A stretch of 6,504 nucleotides of DNA from Bacteroidales bacterium (lineage in GTDB: Bacteria; Bacteroidota; Bacteroidia; Bacteroidales; VadinHA17). Where the stretch lies: contig PMNJ01000212.1 in assembly GCA_003162595.1 (NCBI GenBank), positions 1-6,504 on the forward strand, given 5' to 3'. The notes below the pieces were generated by a model that was given only the letters and a program-made list of their open reading frames with translations, was not told the DNA's origin and searched no databases. This document shows, piece after piece, positions 1 through 5,809 of the stretch. The position numbers were made by a program, and so were the translations under genes. Within the stretch, counting starts at the first letter, position 1. Every line of letters starts with the position of its first letter.

Positions 1-57
1 AAAGAAATAGATTGCGTAAAAATAAATAAAAAGATCAGTTATTACTCAAAAAAGAAA

Positions 58-64
58 GGGAGGT
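58..64 (+). promoter_or_regulatory. strong Shine-Dalgarno site of the first gene
   Basis: GGGAGGT lies five bases before the ATG at 70 and includes GGAGGT, a six-base match to the anti-Shine-Dalgarno sequence. Such strong sites are uncommon in Bacteroidota, where most genes lack one. It fixes the start of the first gene. Confidence 0.6.
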
Positions 65-69
65 TCATC

Positions 70-1191
70 ATGAAAGCAAAAAACTATATCGGAATCTTAT
101 CAATACTGCTGCTTAGCGTATCAACAATAAAAGCACAGAGGGATGATTCGGGTTACAACAGGAATGATGATGCCCGCCTGGTTGTAAACAATTATTACGA
201 CAACAATGATTATAACTATACCTCAAGGATTAACAGATTTCACAGATCTTATGCTGCTTTCGATTATTACTCTCCGGTATTTACTGATTCCTACCTGTAT
301 AATTATCGCCCCTTTTCTTTAGGTTTTGGCATGTATGGCAGCTTAGGTTTGGGATTGGGATTTTCTTATAATTACCCGGGTTATGATTCTGGTTATGATT
401 CTGGTTATGATTCTGGTTATGGAGATTATTATGGATATGATCCTTATTATGGAAACAATTATTGGGGTTATAATCCCTTTTATTACAGTGGTTGGTACTC
501 ACCTTTCATATTCAGTTTTAACTTCGGAAACAGGTGGCGGAACAACTATTATGGCTGGAATGGATATAACCATTCCCATGATTGCTATGATTACAGACCG
601 GATAATTACAGATACCAGGATTCTCATGGTTATTATTCCAACAGATACTCCTCAGGTTCCACTTCGCAAAGAAATCCCGGTAACAATTCGGGAAGATCAA
701 CTTATAATAATGGTGTTTCAAGAAGGGGAGTCTCTTCAGGAAGCTATTCAAGGAATGAAGTTAGCAATAACAGACCGGTAGTCAGATCTGAAAATGCGGT
801 CAATACCACACAAACAAGAAGAACAGTCTCAACAGCAGTTTACAGAGGACAGGGGAGAGATATTCGTTACTCAGGAAATAGCACGAATTTGGGAAGTAAT
901 GCCAATAATACCTATAGTACTCATAATTCAAGGAACATTTATGCCAGTATGAATAATGGCAGGAGCAGCAATAATCTGAACCAGCGTGTCAACAACAGCA
1001 GAAATTTCCGTTCAAATTCAGGAATAACATCAAATTCATCCAGAACAATGAGTGCTCCTGTGGCACGTTCATTCTCTTCAGGATCGAGGAACCCAGGATC
1101 TGTAACGAGAAGCAGTTTTTCACATAGCGGAACGAGATCTTCCGGTTCTAAATCAAGTTTCTCGAGAGGAAAATCATCCGGGCGAAGATGA
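70..1191 (+). CDS. secreted low-complexity Tyr/Asn/Gly/Ser/Arg-rich protein, function unknown
   Basis: Exported protein of 373 aa that I cannot assign to a function. Residues 1-22 form a signal peptide (basic start, hydrophobic core IGILSILLLSVS, predicted cleavage TIKA|Q), and Gln at +1 is usual in Bacteroidota. Residues 24-52 are Asp/Asn/Tyr-rich. Residues 53-75 (NRFHRSY...FDYYSPVFTD) look like a conserved core and resemble a stretch of the next gene. Next come a Gly/hydrophobic stretch (about 82-100), GYDS tandem repeats (about 104-117) and a very Tyr-rich part with Trp (to about 190). The rest is Ser/Asn/Arg-rich and probably disordered, ending in SSGRR. No Lys occurs between residues 22 and 360. 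No lipobox, type IX secretion C-terminal domain, sortase signal or membrane helix was found. The ATG at 70 is supported by the signal peptide and by GGAGGT five bases upstream. Location is periplasm, outer membrane or outside. Antisense and alternate-frame ORFs here are side effects of the repetitive composition. Confidence 0.85.
   Translation: MKAKNYIGILSILLLSVSTIKAQRDDSGYNRNDDARLVVNNYYDNNDYNYTSRINRFHRSYAAFDYYSPVFTDSYLYNYRPFSLGFGMYGSLGLGLGFSYNYPGYDSGYDSGYDSGYGDYYGYDPYYGNNYWGYNPFYYSGWYSPFIFSFNFGNRWRNNYYGWNGYNHSHDCYDYRPDNYRYQDSHGYYSNRYSSGSTSQRNPGNNSGRSTYNNGVSRRGVSSGSYSRNEVSNNRPVVRSENAVNTTQTRRTVSTAVYRGQGRDIRYSGNSTNLGSNANNTYSTHNSRNIYASMNNGRSSNNLNQRVNNSRNFRSNSGITSNSSRTMSAPVARSFSSGSRNPGSVTRSSFSHSGTRSSGSKSSFSRGKSSGRR
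379..421 (+). repeat. 12-base in-frame tandem repeat coding GYDS
   Basis: About 3.6 head-to-tail copies of GGTTATGATTCT, identical across the three full copies (379-390, 391-402, 403-414) and breaking off at 421. Each unit encodes Gly-Tyr-Asp-Ser. Because the unit is a multiple of three, gain or loss of copies would change protein length but not the frame. The perfect identity suggests recent expansion by replication slippage. Confidence 0.9.
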
Positions 1192-1269
1192 TAGGAAGCG
1201 AAATAATAAGAGATGTCATTATTTTTAAGGAAAACCAATATATTTATTAAATCGTAGCAGTTAGTTAAT

Positions 1270-1277
1270 TAAATTTG
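1270..1277 (+). promoter_or_regulatory. possible Bacteroidota -7 promoter box
   Basis: TAAATTTG matches the Bacteroidota -7 consensus TAnnTTTG exactly and lies about 55 bases before the lipoprotein start at 1332. No convincing TTG is seen at the expected -33 position, so this is a tentative call. A second, imperfect match (AATATTTG, 1290-1297) lies downstream with a TTG at 1275-1277, but the spacing is too short. If real, it would let the second gene be transcribed separately from the first. Confidence 0.3.
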
Positions 1278-1331
1278 TTTCTTTGGTACAATATTTGCGT
1301 GTTATTTAGAAATCATAAAGGGGAAATTAAA

Positions 1332-2762
1332 ATGAAAACATTATCTCAAATATTAGTCCTAGCACTCCTGACTCTTGGTTCATGTACCTCAAGCCTTTAT
1401 ACCGGAGCAGAGTACGACGATCTTTATTATTTGCCTTCAGATAAACCGGTAGCCAAAAGCAATTCGTCTGTAAATGATAAGATTACTGAAGGTACTTTAA
1501 AGAATAAAGACTATTATGATAATATTTATGCATCTGATACACTTGTGTCGGATCAATATTCGGATGCAGTTAATTATGATAATCAGGTAAATAATAGTGA
1601 ATATAACAATGGCGAGGGATTCGATTATTACAATGACTACCCATATTCAAACAGGTTAAGAATGTTTTACGGTAACTATTTTGATCCTTACTGGAGAGAT
1701 CCATTTTACCTTGACTATGGCATGGGCATGGGTATGGGTTATGGCATGGGTTACGGTATGGGTTACGGTATGGATTATGGCATGGGTTATGGCATGGGTT
1801 ATGGCATGGGTTATGGAGGATTATACGGTGATTATTATGGAGGATACCCCGGGTATTATGGTGGTTATTATGGTAATTACTTTGGTGGATATTACGGTGG
1901 CGCTTATTTCGGCAGTGGATTATATTCGGGATATCCCATGTCATATCGGGAAAGTAATGTAAAATATGGAAGACCGGATAGGCCAAGCAATCTTTCATCC
2001 AGATGGAATAGTAACATAGGTGGAATTGGCTCTTCAAGGAGGAATTCATATTTCGCTACAGGTACTTCAAGTGCTGTGGGAAAAACTTCAGGATCACAGG
2101 CAATTGCTACGGGTCAGAGGAGAGCTGTTTCTTCAGGGGTAAATTCACAGGCAGTTAATCAGGTAACCGGAAAAGCTGTTCAGAATCAGACCAAAGGAGT
2201 ATATTCCCGTTCCGCGACTTCTGTCCAGAGGAACACGACAAACGTAAAACCGGCATATAATAGTGTTAACAGGACATATACTCCCAGTTATAATAATCCA
2301 CGGATGAGTACAAGGCCCTCATATAACAATAGCAGAGTGTCTGATGGGGTAAATTCCACTGTCAACAGAAATAGTGTAACGAATAATAGCAGGGTGTACA
2401 ATAACGCAGGTTCTGTCAGGCAGAATTACCAGAATTCATACAATAATGTAAGAAGCAACTCGTCTGGAAGCAGCGTTCAAAGGAGAAGTTACTCACCTTC
2501 AGGGTATTATATTCAATCCGGCCAATCCAGATCAAGTTCTCCCAGAAGTTCGTCAAGCTATTCTGTTCCGTCAAGAAGTAGTTATTCATCTGGTTCTTAT
2601 AGTGGTTCATCATCTGGCAGCAGCAGGTCTTCATCATCATACAGCAGCGGATCTTCAGGATCGGTATCAAGTGGTTCTTATTCTTCAGGATCCAGCTCTT
2701 CTTCAGGATCTTCTTCATCAAGTAATAGATCCTCAAGTGGTAGTTCTTCATCAAGGAGATAG
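1332..2762 (+). CDS. lipoprotein with GYGM repeats and Ser-rich tail, function unknown
   Basis: Lipoprotein of 476 aa of unknown function. The signal peptide MKTLSQILVLALLTLGSC ends in a lipobox (L15-G16-S17-C18), so Cys18 should be lipidated. The residues after it (TSSLYTG) lack the acidic cluster of the Bacteroidota surface-export signal, so a periplasm-facing outer-membrane anchor is more likely. In order follow an acidic Tyr-rich part with DDLYYLPSDKP (about 29-39), a core stretch at 105-129 (NRLRMFYGNYFDPYWRDPFY) resembling that of the upstream protein, GYGM repeats from residue 130, Gly/Tyr blocks to about 205, an Asn/Ser/Arg-rich linker, and a Ser-rich tail (377-476) ending SSSSRR. The ATG at 1332 was chosen over an upstream in-frame TTG at 1275 because the lipoprotein signal begins there and a purine-rich AAAGGGGA lies upstream. 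The 140-base gap to the previous gene holds a possible promoter. The two genes look like divergent relatives or partners. Confidence 0.87.
   Translation: MKTLSQILVLALLTLGSCTSSLYTGAEYDDLYYLPSDKPVAKSNSSVNDKITEGTLKNKDYYDNIYASDTLVSDQYSDAVNYDNQVNNSEYNNGEGFDYYNDYPYSNRLRMFYGNYFDPYWRDPFYLDYGMGMGMGYGMGYGMGYGMDYGMGYGMGYGMGYGGLYGDYYGGYPGYYGGYYGNYFGGYYGGAYFGSGLYSGYPMSYRESNVKYGRPDRPSNLSSRWNSNIGGIGSSRRNSYFATGTSSAVGKTSGSQAIATGQRRAVSSGVNSQAVNQVTGKAVQNQTKGVYSRSATSVQRNTTNVKPAYNSVNRTYTPSYNNPRMSTRPSYNNSRVSDGVNSTVNRNSVTNNSRVYNNAGSVRQNYQNSYNNVRSNSSGSSVQRRSYSPSGYYIQSGQSRSSSPRSSSSYSVPSRSSYSSGSYSGSSSGSSRSSSSYSSGSSGSVSSGSYSSGSSSSSGSSSSSNRSSSGSSSSRR
1719..1815 (+). repeat. imperfect 12-base in-frame tandem repeat coding GMGY
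   Basis: A run of about eight imperfect units based on GGCATGGGTTAT, encoding Gly-Met-Gly-Tyr with one Gly-to-Asp variant (GMDY). Units differ at silent positions (GGC/GGT, TAT/TAC), so the array is older or under selection at the protein level. The last three copies (about 1779-1814) are nearly identical, which suggests recent duplication. The period is a multiple of three, so long false ORFs appear in other frames on both strands. Confidence 0.9.
2560..2757 (+). repeat. degenerate Ser-codon low-complexity region
   Basis: Imperfect repetition of TCTTCAGGATC- and TCATCA-like words coding Ser-Ser-Gly-Ser at the 3' end of the lipoprotein gene. There is no fixed period. Serine codons from both families (TCN and AGY) are mixed, which suggests that serine content itself is maintained rather than being only a product of slippage. 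Confidence 0.6.
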
Positions 2763-2844
2763 ATTGAAACAATAGAATTGTGTTAAAGAAGTTCATTCTC
2801 TAAATAAAGAGTGCAGGGATAGTCTTATAAAAAAAAGCAATCTT

Positions 2845-4326
2845 ATGAAAAGGATAAGTTTATTAATATTCACATTATTATCTATGCTATCTGTGGTTAC
2901 TGCCCAGACAATAGATGATGCATTTAGGTATTCGCAAATATTTTATGGAGGATCCGCCAGGTTTATGTCAATGGGTGGCGCCTTCACAGCTCTGGGAGGT
3001 GATATATCTTCTCTGAGTCAAAACCCCGCAGGAATAGGTGTCTTCAGAGCATCCGAACTGACAGTTTCTCCACAATTATTCCAGATTAAAACAAAGGCAG
3101 GTTTCAATGGAGTTGCCACATCAAGTAATCTATCAGATTTTAATCTTAGTCAGATCGGAATTGTAGCTAACCTGATATCTAACAACAATGAAGCCGGGCT
3201 TATTACCCTGAACCTTGGTTATTCGTTCAATAAAACAAATAACCTGAGTCAAAGTACCGTGATTAAGGGGACAAGTAATTCAAGTTCAATGGCTGACTAC
3301 TGGGTTTCACAAGCAAATGGCAACACTAAAGCGGGTCTTCCTGATAATGCATGGATGGCAAATAAAACATTTCTGATAGATACCCTCTCAGGATCAGGTA
3401 CATTGTATGGGACAGCATTTTCAAATTATGGTGATAATCCTCCGTCTGTTTACGGGCAGACAATTCAACGCATCATTACAAATACAGGATATACCGGGGA
3501 GCATGCTTTCTCATTGGGTGGTAATTTTTCTAACAAAATCTTCTTTGGTGCTACACTTGGAATTACTCAGTTAAGATACTCAAGTGAATATGAACACCTC
3601 GAATCGACCGATTTAGCTCTACCTTCGCAACTCAAGAATTTTACTTACACTGATTATTATGAAGAAAAAGGAACTGGATATTCCTTAAAATTCGGAGTAA
3701 TAATTAAACCTATTGAGGCTCTGCGTATTGGCCTGGCATTTCATTCTCCGACATGGTACAAAATTAATGACTATTTCTATACCGATTTAACTTCAAGTTT
3801 CACCGATGGCGGTCATTATGAAGCTTCCATAGACCCGCAGAGGTACAATTATTCTCTTGCAACTCCATACAGAGTTTTGGCAGGATTGGCACTTCAGATA
3901 AAAAAGTTTGCACTTCTAAGCGCTGATTATGAATACGTTGATTATAGCACTGCCAGGTTCTCTGAGACAGGCGAGGATTACACTAATGAAAATAATCAAA
4001 TCAAAAATAGTCTGAAACCTACAAGCAATATTCGGTTTGGGGGGGAGTTCCGGGTGAGTAATCTTTATTTGCGCGCAGGATATGGTTTTTACGGAAAATC
4101 ATTTAGTTCTACTGAGGACAATGCTAATCTTGACTATAATACGATTTCTTTTGGAGCCGGTATCAGGGAACAGAATATTTCTATTGACTTCGCTTTTACC
4201 AATTATAAATATTCACAGAAATATATTTTGTACCCTGTCGATGCCGGTGTTGATCTTGCAGTTGCAAATCTGAACACGATTAAGAACATGTTTACTCTGA
4301 CTTTTGGATACAAATTCGGTATTTAA
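2845..4326 (+). CDS. OmpP1/FadL-family outer-membrane beta-barrel protein
   Basis: Outer-membrane protein of 493 aa in the OmpP1/FadL superfamily, whose members form beta-barrels with an N-terminal plug and pass hydrophobic compounds. The phylum also uses relatives (PorV type) for protein export. The signal peptide is residues 1-20, cleaved VVTA|Q. The mature start carries the hallmark: YSQIFYGGSAR at 29-39, SMGGAFTALGGD at 42-53 and NPAGIG at 60-65. The remainder alternates polar and hydrophobic residues as amphipathic strands (for example LRIGLAFHS and FALLSADYEYVDYS) and ends with a final strand, FTLTFGYKFGI. Length is usual for the Bacteroidota branch. The ATG at 2845 is set by the signal peptide; no Shine-Dalgarno is evident. 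It follows the lipoprotein gene by 82 bases with no clear terminator between, so co-transcription is possible. The substrate is unknown. Fatty acid or aromatic uptake is only a family-level guess, and the hemin-receptor label sometimes given to this branch is not supported here. Confidence 0.92.
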   Translation: MKRISLLIFTLLSMLSVVTAQTIDDAFRYSQIFYGGSARFMSMGGAFTALGGDISSLSQNPAGIGVFRASELTVSPQLFQIKTKAGFNGVATSSNLSDFNLSQIGIVANLISNNNEAGLITLNLGYSFNKTNNLSQSTVIKGTSNSSSMADYWVSQANGNTKAGLPDNAWMANKTFLIDTLSGSGTLYGTAFSNYGDNPPSVYGQTIQRIITNTGYTGEHAFSLGGNFSNKIFFGATLGITQLRYSSEYEHLESTDLALPSQLKNFTYTDYYEEKGTGYSLKFGVIIKPIEALRIGLAFHSPTWYKINDYFYTDLTSSFTDGGHYEASIDPQRYNYSLATPYRVLAGLALQIKKFALLSADYEYVDYSTARFSETGEDYTNENNQIKNSLKPTSNIRFGGEFRVSNLYLRAGYGFYGKSFSSTEDNANLDYNTISFGAGIREQNISIDFAFTNYKYSQKYILYPVDAGVDLAVANLNTIKNMFTLTFGYKFGI

Positions 4327-4356
4327 TACTTTAATACTTTAATGACTTCCTTACTT

Positions 4357-4390
4357 AAGAGGCGATCTTAGTTGAGATCGCCTCTTTTTT
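4357..4390 (+). terminator. intrinsic terminator after the outer-membrane protein gene
   Basis: A perfect 12-base-pair stem (AAGAGGCGATCT at 4357-4368 with AGATCGCCTCTT at 4375-4386) has a 6-base loop and ends in a run of T to 4390. It begins 30 bases after the stop of the + strand gene. On the other strand the hairpin is preceded by A's but followed only by TTAAG, so it may also stop the converging wbqC transcript, less efficiently. Confidence 0.9.
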
Positions 4391-4442
4391 AATCTGATCT
4401 CACCGCTTAAATCCCATAAGTGGGATCTGGGGAAAAATTATT

Positions 4443-5048
4443 TCACAGATAATCAAGTGCTTCAGGTCCCATATTAAATACCAGGTCAATAATACTTAAA
4501 CTTTGATCTGTGCATTTAAATGTATTAAATACCTGCATGTATTCTTTGACAACAAATTGAGATTTTATTTTAGGCGATATTTTGTATCTGAAATCATTAG
4601 CTGCTTCTCCGATAGTTTCAAAATGAGTGGTTTGCGTTAGCCTGATATTCAGCTTGAGCAGTTTAAGAACTAACTCTGTGAGTTCCATGTTCAGGTCAAT
4701 AAGAAGATCAGTTTTCTTAGAAATTATCTTTTCAATATTATCAAAATAAAATTGAAAATAGGGCGAAGAGCTGTATGCTGCAGTCATGGCCCTTAAATGA
4801 ACCTGTTGCCATCTCTTGGAGTAATCAATCCTGATTTCTTTTAATGGAATTTTGTGCTGACTGCCCAGACAAACAGGCACAGAAAGAAGCTGTGGACCGT
4901 GTGCTGACAGGATATAACATCTGTTCCTGTAAGATTGTTTAAGATAGTTTTCCTCCAACTCAACAAATACTTCATCAGCTTGTAAAATAAGCGAGAAATA
5001 TTCCACGGGTGGTAAGTAAGCTGTGGAAACCAGTATTTTCCTTCCCAT
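4443..5048 (-). CDS. WbqC-family protein
   Basis: Member of the WbqC-like family (201 aa from the ATG chosen). The family is named after a gene of an O-antigen cluster and has no settled biochemical activity. Family features are the start KILVSTAYLPPVEYF, then NYLKQSYRNRCYI, LSVPV, the central IRIDYSKRWQQVHLRA followed by AAYSSSPYFQFYFD, and the closing FNMGPEALDYL. It is a soluble-looking protein without a signal peptide. Start choice is uncertain: a GTG at 5063 overlaps the larB stop by four bases (GTGA) and adds MILFT, whereas the ATG at 5048 puts the conserved TAYLPP motif at the family's usual distance from the N-terminus. Neither has a Shine-Dalgarno. It is the last gene of the larE-larB-wbqC operon. 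In many Bacteroidales this family sits beside lepB instead (recalled, not checked), so its place here is unusual and does not by itself prove a role in cofactor synthesis. Confidence 0.9.
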   Translation of the reverse strand: MGRKILVSTAYLPPVEYFSLILQADEVFVELEENYLKQSYRNRCYILSAHGPQLLSVPVCLGSQHKIPLKEIRIDYSKRWQQVHLRAMTAAYSSSPYFQFYFDNIEKIISKKTDLLIDLNMELTELVLKLLKLNIRLTQTTHFETIGEAANDFRYKISPKIKSQFVVKEYMQVFNTFKCTDQSLSIIDLVFNMGPEALDYL

Positions 5049-5059
5049 AGTAAACAGGA

Positions 5060-5809
5060 TCACTCTATTTTATTAATCATACTGGCAGCGAAACCGGCTC
5101 CGAATCCATTATCGATATTCACAACCGTGATCCCTGTTGAACAGCTGGTCAGCATAGCCAGAAGAGCCGAGATACCTCCGAAATTAGCGCCATACCCAAC
5201 GCTCGTTGGAACAGCAATTACCGGTTTATCAACCAATCCACCTACCACGCTTGCAAGAGCCCCTTCCATACCTGCAATTACAATAATTACTCTGCAGTTC
5301 CTTATCTCGGGTAATTTATCAACAAGCCGGTGAATTCCTGCTACGCCTGCATCATAAATTTTTAAGACCTTGTTTCCGAGGAGCTCTGCTGTAACTGCAG
5401 CCTCTTCAGCTACCGGCATATCGGATGTTCCAGCAGTAATAATTGCAATTCTGCTTTCCGGTACCTTCGGCTTTTTCTTTTGCAATGAAATAATCCTTGC
5501 CACAGGATAATAAACTGCATCATTTAATATACTCCGGACAGCTTCGTACATTTCATCATTTGCCCTCGTTCCGATAACATTACTTTCCTTTTCAGACATT
5601 ACTCTGAATATTTCTCTGACCTGTTCGACTGATTTACCTGCACAGTAGATAATTTCGGGATATCCGGTACGCATTTCGCGGTGATGATCTATTCTTGCAA
5701 AGCCAAGATCAGTATATGGAAAATCCTTAAGTATTTTTAACGCATCTTCGATGCTTGTCTCTCCTTTTTTAACATCTTTCAGCAGTTTTTCAACCTCTTT
5801 TGCATTCAT
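5060..5809 (-). CDS. larB: LarB, nickel-pincer cofactor biosynthesis carboxylase/hydrolase
   Basis: Cytosolic enzyme of 249 aa, the usual family length. In Lactiplantibacillus, LarB carboxylates C5 of the pyridinium ring of nicotinic acid adenine dinucleotide and cleaves the phosphoanhydride. This gives the dicarboxylated mononucleotide and AMP, the first step of nickel-pincer nucleotide synthesis. The LarB-specific N-terminal half carries DLGFARIDHHREMRTGYPE (34-52) and GTRAND. The C-terminal half is a PurE-like (AIR carboxylase) domain starting near 119, with TAGTSDMPVAEEA (125-137), YDAGVAGIHR (152-161), AGMEGALASVVGGL (179-192), PTSVGYGANFGG (201-212) and NIDNGFGAG (231-239). Cys223 lies in the TSCSTG stretch and probably matches the Cys that binds the nicotinic ring covalently in the characterised enzyme; I infer this from position. 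The ATG overlaps the larE stop as ATGA, implying translational coupling. Plain PurE is excluded by the N-terminal half and by length. Confidence 0.97.
   Translation of the reverse strand: MNAKEVEKLLKDVKKGETSIEDALKILKDFPYTDLGFARIDHHREMRTGYPEIIYCAGKSVEQVREIFRVMSEKESNVIGTRANDEMYEAVRSILNDAVYYPVARIISLQKKKPKVPESRIAIITAGTSDMPVAEEAAVTAELLGNKVLKIYDAGVAGIHRLVDKLPEIRNCRVIIVIAGMEGALASVVGGLVDKPVIAVPTSVGYGANFGGISALLAMLTSCSTGITVVNIDNGFGAGFAASMINKIE

Noticed and set aside
1201..1224. AT-only inverted repeat AAATAAT/ATTATTT after the first gene as a terminator.
   Set aside because: Seven weak A-T pairs with a 10-base loop are too unstable to call.
1275..1331. In-frame TTG start extending the lipoprotein by 19 residues.
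   Set aside because: The extension would put extra sequence before a complete lipoprotein signal, and the TTG falls inside a likely promoter box.
379..1815. Tandem repeats considered as CRISPR or recombination sites.
   Set aside because: The units are 12 bases, contiguous without spacers and in frame within genes.
1140..2762. C-terminal Arg-Arg ends considered as sorting signals (PEP-CTERM, sortase or type IX secretion).
   Set aside because: No hydrophobic helix, LPxTG- or PEP-like motif, or type IX beta-sandwich domain precedes the Arg residues.
281..2796. Long open frames on the - strand and in the other + frames across the two low-complexity genes (for example His/Asn-rich or Trp-Val-Met-rich translations).
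   Set aside because: They arise because 12-base periodic sequence lacks stops in every frame; the translations are compositional shadows with no family features, while the chosen frames have proper export signals.
4325..4343. AATACTTT direct repeat (about 2.4 copies) after the barrel gene.
   Set aside because: Too short and AT-rich to be distinguished from chance.
4411..4426. Small palindrome ATCCCA-TAAG-TGGGAT near the wbqC stop as a - strand terminator.
   Set aside because: Perfect but only six pairs with no T run following it on the - strand; it may be chance.
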